Below are positions 1 through 12,035 of a DNA stretch of 64,000 nt, piece after piece. Each line of letters starts with the position of its first letter. Position 1 is the first letter of the stretch. The stretch lies in NCBI RefSeq assembly GCF_017591425.1, contig NW_024466512.1, forward strand, positions 22,187,501 through 22,251,500. Direction: 5' to 3'. The notes under the pieces are model-generated. The model did no database searches and was not told where the DNA came from. It was given only the letters and a program-made list of their open reading frames with translations. The position numbers and the translations under genes were made by a program. Source of the DNA: Ochotona curzoniae. Taxonomy: Eukaryota > Chordata > Mammalia > Lagomorpha > Ochotonidae.

Positions 1-1979
1 GCAATAAGCTTATGAGACAGGAACAATCGCAATAAACAAACCGAACAAGAAATCGAAAAGATGGGCCCAGAAAGCTGTTACTGAGTCCTTCACACCTTCT
101 CTTAACAAGTTCCTAATTTATAACAGACTCCCAAGCCCAGGACCTCCAGGGGTTCCCAGCTCCAGACTGAATCCCATGGCCTGTGCCTTGGGAGTGCTGG
201 GTCACCTTGCAGGAGGCAGCAGGAGAGGCAAGAACTAGCCCAGGACTTCCTGGGTCTACCGTTGCCTTGGAGAGGATCCAGTAGGTGTGTTGCCCACACC
301 CCAGAAGGCACAAGGCTGATCCTGGAGGGTCCTGTCTTCCCTCCTAGCCTTCCACCCAGCCTCAGACTATGAATTCAGACCATCGTCTGGCTCTCTTAAC
401 TTTCAGTTGAGGGCTTGGGAGGAGAGATGAGGCCTGCCACTGTCCTTCAGCCCCAAAGGGGGCTTTCCTCTGCAGGATTATCAGCTGCCTTAGGGGTAGG
501 CCGTGGCTCATCCCTTCTTCCCTACCTTCTTTTCTGAGGTTAGGACCACAAAGTGCTTTGTTTTGCTTCCCTTGGACAGGCTGTAGCGTCTCTCTCATCT
601 GCAGTCTCCTGAGTCAAGTTCATCCTTTTGTATTTTAGACTGAGGCTGTGGCACCCAGGGCTAGATCTGCACCAACGCTCCCTGTAGCCTGCGTTCTTTC
701 CCAGTCCTCTTTGTCACCAGGTGACAAACTGAAACCTTCCCAAGGCAGCTTCGTGCCATCCACCTATCTCAGTGGGAGGTCCAAGCCCTGTGTCCTTCCT
801 GACAGTGCAGGCAGGGCCTCCAGGGGTCACAATCCACAGGCTTGCACAGGGTGCAAGGGGACAGACCGGTTGGACATGGCTTCTCTGGGGAACCAGTGGC
901 TCCACTCCATATCTGCAATCTTAGAGATGGCCACAAGATGTCAGTGTGAGGCCGTGGAAATGGCTCCTTCCTGGGGCTTAGTTTAAGGGGCAGACAAGGG
1001 GTTGGCCCCAGGGCAGCACTGCCAAGTGGCCTCAGCTCGGCTTCTCTGTCTCCTCTACTGACACAAGTTTATCTCTCACTCTGTCCTCAACTCTCTGCTT
1101 GCAGAAGAGTGGGTTTTTAGACTTCCCGAGAGCCAGTTCTGAGAGATAAAGGGGGAGCTGCTGTCCCTGCTGAGTAGAGCATGCTCAGCAGGTGCTCCTC
1201 TGTGTGTAAGAGACAGAGATGGAGGAAGGGATGAGGGAGGAAGAGGAAGAGAAAGAGAGAGAGAGAATGAGAGAGGTTGCTGTAGATGATTTCAGGTCGC
1301 ACAGGCTGGGCACCCAGAGTTGTCTGTGTTGGTGTGTGAGTCTTTGCCAGGAGTCACTCCTGCTGGGACCTGCCTGGGGACCCTAGCCATGTCCCAGTGC
1401 AATTTCTGCTTTACCACATAGTGGGTCTGTGGGCCAGCTAGCCCCAGCTTCCTGCCTGCCAGCCCAGCCAGCACTGTGTGTCCTCAAGCTCAGGTGTCTG
1501 CTATGCCTCTGTCTCAGCAATTGACTTTTGGTGGATTCTGAAAGTTCCCTAGCTGACTGTCAGCCAGCAAGGTTCTGAGCAGAATGGGAGTGGAAACTGG
1601 CTGAAGGGACAAGAGGGACAGGAAGCAGAGAGGCAGGGGTGTGTGGCTGTGGTAGTGTGTGAAGGGCCATGGCGAGTATGTGGGTTTCTTTGCAGGCTGG
1701 CGTGCCGCTCCTGCCATGTAGACTTGAGTGTATGCAAGCCCCTGTATATATGTGCTTGCCCGGGCCCATGGGAGCGCCCCACAGAACCAAGGTCTCCCTG
1801 GGGGAGAGGTGCTGGTGCTGGGGACTGGGTTGTGTGCAAGAAATAGCAGGTGCCAGGAATCAGCGTAGAGGTGTCAGGGTCCATGAACATGAGCGAGAGA
1901 GACTGCTTCCTAGCCCCAGCCCCTCACTGCCCACCAGCCTGGCTTTCCCTGGTCCCTGGGGTTTCTGTGTCCCTGCCCC
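1..1979. other. Intergenic DNA downstream of PAX2, no gene
   Basis: Mostly single-copy, GC-moderate DNA with no supported exon. A short purine-rich GA stretch occurs at about 1224-1276. The short open frames lack any recognisable domain. Confidence 0.6.
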
Positions 1980-2149
1980 AGCAGCTATGAAATCTTTTAT
2001 CGGTGGAGGCAGCGCCCCCCACCCCCCGCCCCGTGTCGGGATTTCAAGGTTCCTGTCGGTTCCATCCATCTTCCGGGGCCTCCTGGTATTAGCATTGATC
2101 TACAGGGGAAATGGAGAGCGCGGCTGGGTTATTACGCACCCGCCCGCCT

Positions 2150-2300
2150 TCCCTGGCCTGTGATTGAGTGCACACAGAGAATTTTTGAAACATGGCCACC
2201 CTAACTTATTCTGTCTTCCTGCCAATAGCGTGGCACGGGTCCAAATTACGGGTCGATACCAGCTGATCTTTTTATGTTAAACTGTGATGAAGTTGCTTCT
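2150..2300. promoter_or_regulatory. Candidate conserved non-coding element
   Basis: Repeat-free, AT-richer patch in GC-rich DNA, with CpGs retained (gcgtggcacgggtccaa, attacgggtcgatacc) and a CCAAT-like gccaatag. The mix of retained CpGs and AT-rich cores suggests constraint; no alignment was possible. Confidence 0.3.
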
Positions 2301-2694
2301 GTGTGGAGATGGGATTAGGCCCCAGGCCCTCTTTTAACGGAGAACTTTTGGAGATGGAGCAGTTGGGTGGGGGCGGGGGAGGGGTTGGGGTAAGTAGATA
2401 ACCCTGGGGAGTGATCACGGAGTAGGCCTGGAGTGGCGGGGGGCAGGATTGGGGGTTCAGAGTGCCTTTCAGAGGAGGCCAAGTCAGGCGCCTATCCCTG
2501 GGCACTCTGATCCTGCCCACTTTCCCCCTTGGCCACCCTCACCACACTGGGGACCCTCAGACCCTCCGTCGGACCTCCCCGTAGGTCAGCCAGTCTGCCC
2601 CCGTGAGGCCTCTGCCTGCTCCCTACTAGGATAGAATTCCATTTCTGCCCAGCCCCTTCCACCCTGCTCCCAGCCCCGCCTCCACGCACCTGCA

Positions 2695-2850
2695 CCTTCA
2701 AACGGGTTTGTCTTTAACCTCCAAACAGGGAACTTTAATTAAAGAGACAGTGACCCCTTTTATGAGTGTGGCCGAGTTGGGTTTCAGGGCCCTTGTCACT
2801 TGCAGCTCACATAACGCCGACAAAAGCTTGCAGGCCCCGAAGGAGCCAGT
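2695..2850. promoter_or_regulatory. Candidate conserved non-coding element
   Basis: Contains tttaattaaagagaca (double homeobox TAAT core) and ataacgccgacaaaagctt in an otherwise GC-rich surround. No repeat similarity seen. Confidence 0.3.
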
Positions 2851-3114
2851 CTCTCTGGTAGACATTGCAGGGGCACAGGGTGGGGATGTGGGGCGCCTAG
2901 GGAGTGGGGGAGGCATCCTTGGGTCAGGCACCCTGGTGACTGACTGCATGGTGGGGTTGTAGCGTGGAGGAGGGGCAGGCACGGCTCCCATACGAAGGTG
3001 TGGACCCAGGCAGAGCCTGGGTGGACACAGGTGTGGACCCTGTGCCTGTGTATGTTAGTAGTGTGTCCTTCCCGTTTGTATTACAGCGCTAGAAGCAATT
3101 TCCAAGAGGAGCAG

Positions 3115-3260
3115 ATAGAGTAGAAGTCACTCTAAGAATAGCCGATTTTTTTTAAAAACTCACATATTTAAAGGAAAAGTGATTTTATGATAAACCGTAA
3201 TTGCTAATAACTATAATAACACCATTCGACATATGGCATGAAACACAAATTCTGCCCTGT
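3115..3260. promoter_or_regulatory. Candidate conserved non-coding element
   Basis: AT-rich island with aaaccgtaattgctaataac and accattcgacatatgg. Sharply different from its GC-rich neighbours and not a SINE or LINE tail that I recognise. Confidence 0.3.
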
Positions 3261-4184
3261 CTCCAAAGTATGAGTACCTCACAGCACTGACTGCCAGCCC
3301 CTTCAGCAGCAACAGCTGAACTCAGGCCTCCCTGCCTCCCCCACCCCAGCTCCCGGCTCCTCCCTGACACACCCCGAAGGCAGGCAACTCCTGGATTAGC
3401 ACTCCGAGTCACTCCCAAGGGCCCTTATCTCAGGTTCAATCACCTCTTCACTGTTGATTTTTAACCAAGAGCTTCTCTGGGTTCTCTAAGGGATGTTTGC
3501 TCGCCCTTTGATCTGGTTCTTTGATATCCTCTGTGAATTCTTTAACGTGGAAGAGGTAGAGGGCTGCCCAATCTGTCATGCTTATTCATTCAACAAACAT
3601 CAGAGGCTGCTAAAAGGAACAGGGGGTGTAATTGATTATTTCCGAAAAGGTGGGTTTTTCCTAAGTGGGGTGCAGTGCCAGTTATCTGTTGTCTGCAAGG
3701 GGAGCCAGCTATCTGGAAGACTACCGAGGTATCCTCTGGCTGGAAACTAGGGTTAAGTCTAAGCCAAAAAAGTTGTGGAGGTGGAAGGAAGCTCAAGGCC
3801 AAAGCGGATTGAGGACCTGCCAGACTTGGAAGGTTGACAGTATACTTTGATCCATTTTGGCTGAGTCCCGAGCTACCCACGGGCCCTAAGCTCCTCCAGC
3901 TGACCCATGTGCTGAGTAGACAGGAACACTTAGAGGAGATGTGAGGGCATTGGTGGAGAATCAGGAGACCCCCCAACCCCTGCTGGCCCAACGCTGCAGG
4001 AGAGCATACAGATCAGTGCTTACAATGTCGCCCGTCCCGGCATGCAGGCCTTCTGCTGTGTGCACATCATGCCACCTACCCATGTGAGTGGCTCAGCCCC
4101 GCGTGTGTGCCTGGAAATGCACGCACCCTCTGAGAGAGGTCACAGCCCTCTCACTCCTGGCTGGGGGAGGGAGCAGGAGGTCAG

Positions 4185-4385
4185 AGAGGCTGGGCAGTAA
4201 TTGGTTTTGGCGTTTCCTACCTCCGCTGCTCGGGAAGCTTTCTCTGTTTCATCTTCAGCCTGATCAATCCCCAGTCATGTGCCTTTCCACATGGACGCCC
4301 CTGAGCCCCCCGACTCCCCATGCTTGCGGAAACTTCGTTAGCGCCATTAATCTGCTGACCCAGGCAAATCAGCCACTCTTCCTGC
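4185..4385. promoter_or_regulatory. Candidate conserved non-coding element
   Basis: Holds gcagtaattggttttggc, cttcgttagcgccattaatc and a TGATCAAT motif with several homeobox TAAT cores. The long open frame across it (4088-4765, plus) has no domain and is probably chance. Confidence 0.3.
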
Positions 4386-4715
4386 CACTAGGCCTCTTGG
4401 GCTGCCCCCCCTGGGCCACCAGCCTGGCCTTGGCTCACTCCTGCCTGCTCCCCCTTGCCCTTTCTGCTGGATTCCTACCCCCTTTCCTCTGGCATCCATC
4501 ATGCCCAATTTGGGATGCTCTTTCCATTTCATCCACATCCCTACCACTTTCCAAACCATGTGTCCTTCCTGGCACCCAGGCCTGCCTGCCCAGGGCACCC
4601 ATGAAACAGGAAGGGCCAGACACACCTGTTTTGTGGTGGCAGAACGTGGGGCGCCAGGCTGCCTGCAGGAACTGTACCAGAGGAAGCAAACACACCCGAG
4701 TGCTTCCCTCATGCC

Positions 4716-4850
4716 AGGCACTGTTATATGCTGGTACTCGGGTTATTCAACCCACACAACCTTAGAGACAGGCCACATCATCACACCACCCCACCATTTT
4801 AAAGATGAGGTAAACTGAGAGATGAGTTACTTGTTCTTGAGCAGCATGGG
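4716..4850 (-). repeat. MIR SINE fragment
   Basis: Reads gccaggcactgttatatgct ... ccattttaaagatgaggtaa ... gcagaattagg, the reverse complement of the MIR core and 3' region (cctcatctgtaaaatgg, cagtgcctggc). Confidence 0.7.
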
Positions 4851-5344
4851 CAGAATTAGGAGCCACATCTGCCATCCTTTAGGTCATACTAGAGCAGGAG
4901 CAACCTGACCCAACCTCCAGTCCGGTTCTGGACAGGCCCCACTCCTGTCCTCAGAAAGACCCTGTGTAAAGGAGACCTTGACCTGAGATGTAACCCCTCT
5001 GCTGCCCCCACAGGGGTGGGAGGTGCCGAGTTGGGTGTGCTCCAGTATTCATGCCCTTCTCCTTGTAGCCTGGAAAGGATCCATGGTGCCCAGCCAGTCT
5101 TCTGTCCGTCCCCCTGCCACCCTGGCTGCACCCCTTTGCACATGCTCCAGGCTCCGCAGAAGGTCTGGCTTCCTGCATGGCTTCCAGGGCCGATGTGCTG
5201 GGCCCATTGTCCAGGCAGGAACAAAGACTGCGGATTTAAGCTGAGTGACCAGGCGGCTCTGCCAAGCAGAAAAGACCGCCCCCCCTCGAAGCCGGGCCCA
5301 GCCGGGGGGTTTTGGAGGGGGACCCGAGAGAAAGGGGACAGGGA

Positions 5345-5600
5345 GCCTTTGAAAGTAACTAATTAAAGGGCCTTTGCCTGCCCCCTCCTCCTGGGCGCCT
5401 AATCTCTCTGGGGCAGCAGACAGACAATGTGCCTGGCCACCCTGCCCCCCTCACCCGAGTTTTAAAACAAGAGACAACTTGAAGTTAATGAGCGCCACCT
5501 GACGGGGGTCCCATAATGAGAGGGGGCTGCTGGGCAGCTTGTGCATTCTCTGCCTCCATGAATAGTTCCATTCCTCCCCCCAGTTGTATTCATCTAGGGC
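5345..5600. promoter_or_regulatory. Candidate conserved non-coding element
   Basis: Contains gtaactaattaaagggcc and gttaatgagcgccacctgac followed by cataatgagaggggg. TAAT-rich cores in GC-rich, repeat-free DNA. Confidence 0.3.
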
Positions 5601-8190
5601 CAGGGGCAGGGGGCAGAAAGGAAGGGGGCCTACTAGGCTGGGAGCACGTGGTCTGTGGTTCAGGCTCTGAGGGCACCCCATCCCCCTGTGCCCATCTCTG
5701 AGGCCACACCTCACTCAGATCTGGCCTGAGACCTGGGAGGCCCAGAGCCTGGCGGGGTGACCCGGGCCTGCTCCTCTTCCTAGGCTCTTGGTCACTGGCG
5801 TGGGCTGCTGGCTTTTACCTGTGGGACCATGGGACCGAGGAGGAGTGCTCTGGGCTGCTGTCTTTGGTGGCAGGGATTGGGGTTAGGAGCCATTTGGAAA
5901 TGTGGTAGAAGGCATCTCCTGAACACGAGGGTGGTCTCCCCTCAATTCCTGAACTCCTTGACACCAACCTCATCTCCTATTGCCTGAGTTTGGCCCCCTG
6001 GTCAGCTCCCATCGCTGGAGCCCACCTCTAATGGCTCTATTTCCCTGCCCACCCCAGCATGGCCCCCCTCTCAGCATCAGTGACTGCCCCCAGCACCTGT
6101 GGAGAGATGCAATGGTCCTAGCTCTGTGGTGTGGAGTAGCACGTGTGTGCATGGAACAGCACATGCATGTGTGGGATAGCCCGTGGATGTGGAGCAGCCT
6201 GGGGGATGAGCAAATGTGGGAGATTTCTGGGAGAGAAATGATGAGTCACCCCAACTCTCTGCCCTCAGATCACCACCCTGCCCTAAATAACTATTCCTAA
6301 ACCCACTACCCATCCTCGAGCCTCAGCCAGCCAGTACTGGAGCCCATATTGACAGAGATCCTAGATGAGGATTCTGACAAATGGAACCAGGACAGTCTGC
6401 TCAAGGCCCTCTGACCAGGAGATGACCAGCAGGGCTATGGCACAGAATCCTGCCTCTCTTCACCAACCCAGAAAGGCAGAATTGAAAAGAGTAGCATGTG
6501 TAGTAAGGCCCTGGATGGCCTGAGTGAGAGGACAGAGAGAGACCAGTCAGCCAGGGGGTCTCCAGCCAGCAGAGAGCCACAGACATAGGTGACTAATTTC
6601 CCAACTACTCATGGTGAAAATATCACATTTCATGCTTTGTTGCCGATTCATAGAAAAATCCTATTAAAACCGGGTGCATTATTTATATAGTTTAAACAAA
6701 TGAGTGTCAAAGATTTTATATGTTTTGAAAAGAGCCCAGAATTATGCAGCCTGGCTGGGACTTACCCACAGTTCCAGGTCTTGGTACGAAGGGGCTAAGA
6801 CAGCAGACCTGAATGACCAAGGTGGTGGCAGTGACACCTGTTCCAGCCAGCAGGGGGTGCTCTCCCCCAGGGTTGATCCCTCCTCCATCTAAGCAAAGTC
6901 TGGTGGACAGACAAGGAGTTCCAAACAATTTTTGTGTGGTCTTTCCTTCCCTCTACTGGGCCTGAGTCACACTTTTCTCAAGTGTACCAGTGCAACTTTG
7001 GCCTTGGGGAGGCTTTCCAGTTGGAACTGCGCAATGCAGTGCATGTGGATGTGTTTCTGTTGGTTCCTGTTAGTCCCCATCCTGCAATGGGGCTGACTGC
7101 TGCTACTCTTGCACAAACACTGGCACCTACACACACACATGCACAAGGCACACAAGTGCAGGGATGCTTCTTCAGAGACAGTGGTGGGAAGAGGTGGGAG
7201 AGGTGCAAACCCACCCTTCTGATGACTTTTGAGGTCCCTCCTAGGAGAAATGGTTCCCCAGCCCCAACTCTAAAGACCTCACAGGACCCCTGTCCTCAGT
7301 GTGGCCTTCAGCAGCACACACAATGCTTGACAGCCCACATTGTGGGAACTCATAGCTTTGCTCAGCATGAGTGGACAAGTGTGGCTGAGAGGGACCAGAG
7401 GGTGCCTGGGGCAGGGACACTGCGGCTCTCCTGTGCCCATGGCCAAGCTGTCTGTCCCTGCCCATCAGGCCAGCCTGCCTCAATAGTTTTATTATCCATG
7501 GGAGATAATGCCCTGGGGAGGGTGGGGGATGAAGGGGAAATGACCCTGCCAGCCTCTGAACCAGGCCAGGCTTAGACCCATTAGGATCCCAAGTGGAGTG
7601 CATGAGGGTGGTTCCTGTAGAGGCTGTGTGTGCAGTCCTGGGGGTCCCACAAGGGCCATGAGGAGAGGACGGCAGGCAGTGGAGAGAGAAGGGGCAGGCT
7701 CATGACACTGCATGCATGGGGCTTCCCTTGCAGGGCAGTGGTTGGTCAGGGTCAGAAGCAATGGGAAGTGGGGCATCTGCTTCTAGGAAGGCAGGACCAA
7801 TGGAGGGTGCTGGGCCTAGGGTGCTGAAGGCCGCTGGAGGGGCCAGGGGATGTGACCTCTCTTGGCTGCTTGGCTTGTTTATGTATTTATTGCTTCCTTC
7901 TAGGAGCGAGGTCTGCACAGGAACAGTGCCCAAGGCCCATGCTAATGGGCAAGACCCAGCCGCCAGAAACTTAGTTCTCAACGGAGATCCTGATCTTGGG
8001 GACCCTCTCTTTATCCCACCCACCCTCCTCCCTTCCTTCTGTTCTGTTTCGTAGTTTTAGAAGCAGTCAGGCCACATCTGAGTGTGTGGTGCAGCAGCAA
8101 GTTGCAGCAAGGACCTCGGCCTACAGCACGTGTTTCCCAGGCTGAGGTCCTTCAGCAGGAGCCGCCCCTGTCACCACTGCCTCCCCCCAG
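5601..8190. other. Intergenic DNA, no gene
   Basis: Single-copy DNA apart from one AT-rich patch at 6590-6740 (gccgattcatagaaaaatcc, gcattatttatatag) that may be conserved. The 213-residue open frame at 6934-7575 (plus) shows no domain, signal or codon structure I trust. Confidence 0.5.
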
Positions 8191-8194
8191 CCTG

Positions 8195-8420
8195 CACTTG
8201 ATTAGAATTTATAGGTTGCCCCGATTGAGGGGGAAAATAATTAACACCCCTACAAATATATCGCAAACAAAATATTTATTAGAAATAAATAACTCATTTA
8301 TTTTACATATTTCATTTCAACAATAACATTACCCAATTTATCATTTAACATTTTTGCAAGACAACTTAACGACTGCTTATTAGCATTTCCATTTTTCACC
8401 CGCGCACCATAAAGCACGGG
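8195..8420. promoter_or_regulatory. Strong candidate conserved non-coding element
   Basis: About 225 nt of AT-rich, low-repeat sequence starting ttgattagaatttatagg and including aaaataattaacacccc, caaatatatcgcaaac and aacaataacattacccaa, bounded by GC-rich DNA on both sides. Many TAAT and ATTA cores and SOX-like AACAAT sites. It stands out from all neighbouring sequence and does not resemble the SINE or LINE families in the window. Confidence 0.45.
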
Positions 8421-8634
8421 CGCTCCCCAAATGGCCTGACACAGGCCAAGTGGGGAGCTCCGGGGACCCCAGGAGGCTGTGGGACCCCCTGGTCTCCCTC
8501 TGTTATGTGCCACCTTCCAGAAAATGCATGAAATCACCTGCCAACACTCTGTCTTCTCTCATACACCACAGAGTAAGCCCCAAAGCAGGGCTCCATTCCC
8601 TGCACACCAGTGGAAACCCTGCTGGATTCCAAAT

Positions 8635-8968
8635 ATTATTATTTTTTAAGACTCATTTATTTATTTGAAAGACAGAGTTATGTGTGTTGGGGGCAAACAC
8701 AGAGAGATCATCCATCCATTGAGTCATCCCCAAGTGGCCACCATGGCTAGCGTTGAGCCAGGCTGAAGCCAGGAGCCTGGAACTCCACCAGGGTCTCCCA
8801 CATGGGTGGCAGGGGCCCAAGTACCTGGGCCGTCCTCTGTTGCTTTCCCAGGAACATTAGCAGAGAGCTGGATGGAAAGTAGAACAGTGGAGACTGGAAC
8901 TGGTGTTCATATGGAACATAGGTTTGCAGTCAATGGCTTAACTGTCTGCACCACAATGCTGAACCCCA
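8635..8968 (-). repeat. C-type SINE with target duplication
   Basis: tRNA-derived lagomorph SINE, older subtype, from the A-rich tail at left (tcatttatttatttgaaag) to ccacaatgctgaacccc at right. The 9-nt repeat ATTCCAAAT flanks it at 8626-8634 and 8969-8977, a target-site duplication. Confidence 0.85.
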
Positions 8969-8977
8969 ATTCCAAAT

Positions 8978-11240
8978 GTTCTCACGAGGACTCCAATCAC
9001 TCTCTCTCACGCACACATATACACGTATTTACAGATTCTGCATGGCCCATGCCCCGATGCCCATGGACACTGTCGCTGGCCATGCACTTGCACTTATGCC
9101 TAGGGAAAAGCTCATGTGTTTGGGTAAAGCTCATGTGTTTGGGAAACCTGCAAAGCTTTCCTGGGATGTAGTCCCATCTTTATTCAAAACTGCTGCTTTT
9201 GGGGGTTTGCTTTGAAGAGTCCAGCCTGGCGTCCCCAGGCAAAGATATGCTGTGTAAGGAGGAAGTGTGTGAAGGCCAGGCCTTGGCCACTTGTCCCTGG
9301 GCTGTGAGCTTGGCACCAGGGCTCCAGGCCTTGGCTGGGCTGGCATCTGGATGAAGCGAGGTCAAACTTCTTGTTGAAATGCAATTCCTTTGCAAGTGTC
9401 CTTCCTAAGCAGGAATAAGGCTCAGGCTAGTTTCCAGTGTTCCCCCTGGGTCAGTGGTCACATCATCTCTCCTGTCTGTAGAAGAGGGGTGGTTTAGGGA
9501 GCCAATACTCCAGGTGAAGGCGATATTCCTCCATCTTCCCACCCCAGCGCATGGACCTGGTGCCTACTGGGAGTGGAGAGTGGCCCTAAATACCTTTGGA
9601 ATCAAATCATAGCTGCCAACCCTGCTCAACTCCCCATCGCAAACATTCTCTGTGTCTGTATACAGACACGGGCTGAAGGAACAGATGGGGTGCACACTCC
9701 TCAAGGACACACATGGCTGCACATGTATGTGCACATGTGTGTACCACTCAGTGATTTCTGCTCGGGCTGACTCATCACCTGCTGTCAGTCCCCGGCACCA
9801 GCCCCCGTCATCGTCATCGGGGAGGTCAGTGACTCCAGGGTGTTGAGGCCAAGGCTGAAATGCAACCCCCTCCCAGAAGTGCATTGCCTGTCTGCCCTCT
9901 TGCTGGGAGGTAGAGGTGGGAGGCTGGTGGCCAAGGGGGCATGGGGCCCTGGGGCGCCATAGGGGGGTGGCCTTCAGAGTCAGCCTAAGCTAGGGGTTGG
10001 GGGCAGGGCCCAGGGGAAGCATACACAATGGCTGGAGGTTGGAGGGCCTGAAACTGGAGACTTTAATAAAAGCCACTGACAGCAAATAAAGCTGCCAGGG
10101 GAGTCCCATTACCCACAACAAGGACCCTTTGTGAGCTAGGCAGGGCTGAGCTGTCCCTTCCCCACCAGCTCGGGCCCCATGTCCCTGCTCACGGGTTCCA
10201 GGGCTTCTGTCCTGGTCCAGCCTGGCTCAGGGTGGTCTCCAGCATAGAGGGGTCCTGCCTGATGCTCCTATGGTGGACAGTCCCGGTCTCTCTCTACTTT
10301 CTTTGCTTCCCTGCGCTGTCAGTCTTGGGCTGTTTGGTCCTCTAGCAGGTACTCATCTGGTACGGGCAGGAGCAGTTCTGTTAGATGAAGGAGGAAACTG
10401 AGCCATGGTCAGCACAGGGTCAGGGCATGTGTGTCCCTGGCTGGCCTTCTACAGTGACAGGCCCTGTAGTGGTTCTTCCCTACAGATGATCCTGCTCCCC
10501 TCCAGAGGCCGATGCTGACTAGCAGAGAGCCAGCCGCTGGTGTTGGGAAGACAAGGGCTGGAGCCTGGAGCTGCCACTTGCACTTGTTCCACTTGAGCCA
10601 TCGCTCCGCTATGTTCCCTGCTTTCCTTGTCTCTAAAGGGGCTGATTTAAACGTTCTCTTTGAGTACTGATGCTCTAACAGGCACAACACTTTTAAGCTC
10701 AAGTGTTCCGCAGACCAGGGACCTTAGAATCCCTCCGCTCAGCTGCAACTTGCAGCCAAATTTTGACAGGCACATTGTCCTCCCTGCAGGTTTGAAGTCC
10801 AGCTTGGCCTCCTATCCTGGCAGTGATCTTGTTAAGGGCACAGGGAGCTCCGAGAGCATCCTGTGACATGAAACATAGAAGAAAGCTAGGGGCACGTTGT
10901 GAGTCCTAACCTCAGCTAAGTGGTGGGTGGCTCCCTGAGTGGTGCAAAGTTCTAGGCCATCAGGCCTAGAAAGCTGGGAAGGTTGGGGTACTGGCCTAGA
11001 GTTTACAGAAGCTTCCGAGACCTGGGAGTCCTGGGTCAAGGTGAATGGGGACTCTGAGGCACCACTGGGGTGTGTAACAGCTGGGTGCTGAGGCAAGAGG
11101 TGGGGAGGATGCAACCCAGCGGGAGTAGGGTTGCCCAAGCTAGGGGTACCACTGAGGGTGGGAGGATGGGGTCTGACCACCCTACTCTGTAGTGTCCTGG
11201 CAGGAGGGGGTGCCGGGTGTGGGGCGGGGAGAGAGATTAG
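8978..11240. other. Intergenic DNA, no gene
   Basis: Single-copy DNA. A small AT-rich patch at 10055-10110 (gactttaataaaagccactg) and weak MIR-like traces around 10380-10640 are the only features seen. Confidence 0.5.
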
Positions 11241-11244
11241 GAGG

Positions 11245-11510
11245 CACTCTCAATTGCCTTAATGGGCTCTAAGAGGCGGGATCCTATTACAGCTCGGGGT
11301 GCCCCGGGGTGCCTTGCTGGGTAGACAAGCTAATCTGGCATGCAAATTAAATCCTGCCTCAAGACGCAAGGCCTGCTTAATGTGATCCATTACACAGTTT
11401 ACTTGTTTATATCTAATATTGGAACAGGCAGCCCGGGCGGGCGGCAGCGGCAGGCGGAGCGGCCCAAAAGCAGGAGAGTAAATTACCAGCAAAATGAGCT
11501 TTTCTAGCCT
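11245..11510. promoter_or_regulatory. Candidate enhancer with octamer ATGCAAATTA
   Basis: Repeat-free island with caattgccttaatgggc, a POU octamer ATGCAAAT at 11340-11347 fused to a homeobox core (ATGCAAATTA to 11349), then gcttaatgtgatccattaca and tttatatctaatattgg. The same 10-mer occurs in the intronic element at 63231. POU/SOX/homeobox composites are common in neural and otic enhancers, but activity is inferred. Confidence 0.45.
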
Positions 11511-11987
11511 GGTCGCCACCACCACCCGCGCCTGCCTGGTTCTGGTGGCCCGTGCGCCCCCCACTGCCTTCCCGCAGCGTCCCCTTTGCAGGACTGGTTG
11601 TCCTGCTTCCTCCCTGGCCACCTTCATTTAACTTTCTTCTCTGTCTTTTTCATTCTTTCTGTGTCCTTTGACCATTCTCTTTCTCTTTCTCCTATGGCCT
11701 CAGTTTTCTTGGGAGTTTCACAGGCCACCTGCTCCTATTTAGGTTTCTGTCACTCCCTTCCAGCTCCTATGTGTCACTCAGTCTCTTCCTGCCATAGAGA
11801 AGGACCAGAGAGACAGGCTGGTGGGCAGGCTGTCTGGTGGACAGGCAGCCCAGGTCTGGACACACCCTGCAAGAGGCTGGCCTCAGAGTATCTGGCTGGG
11901 ACCTGGATGATGTGGGCATCCCTGATTGACAGTGTCAGTAAGTGATACGTTGTTGTAGGAAGTGGCACTGTGACCCTGTGATTGTGT

Positions 11988-12035
11988 GTGTGTGTGCATG
12001 TGTGCACGTGTGTATAGCTGTGTATGTATGTGTGT
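11988..12035. repeat. Degenerate TG-rich microsatellite
   Basis: Interrupted TG repeat (tgtgtgtgtgtgcatgtgtg and similar). Confidence 0.7.

Noticed and set aside
4088..4765. 225-residue plus-strand open frame
   Set aside because: No recognisable domain, overlaps a minus-strand frame and runs into a MIR element; chance.
6934..7575. 213-residue plus-strand open frame
   Set aside because: No domain, low-complexity CA-rich part, competing frames on the other strand.
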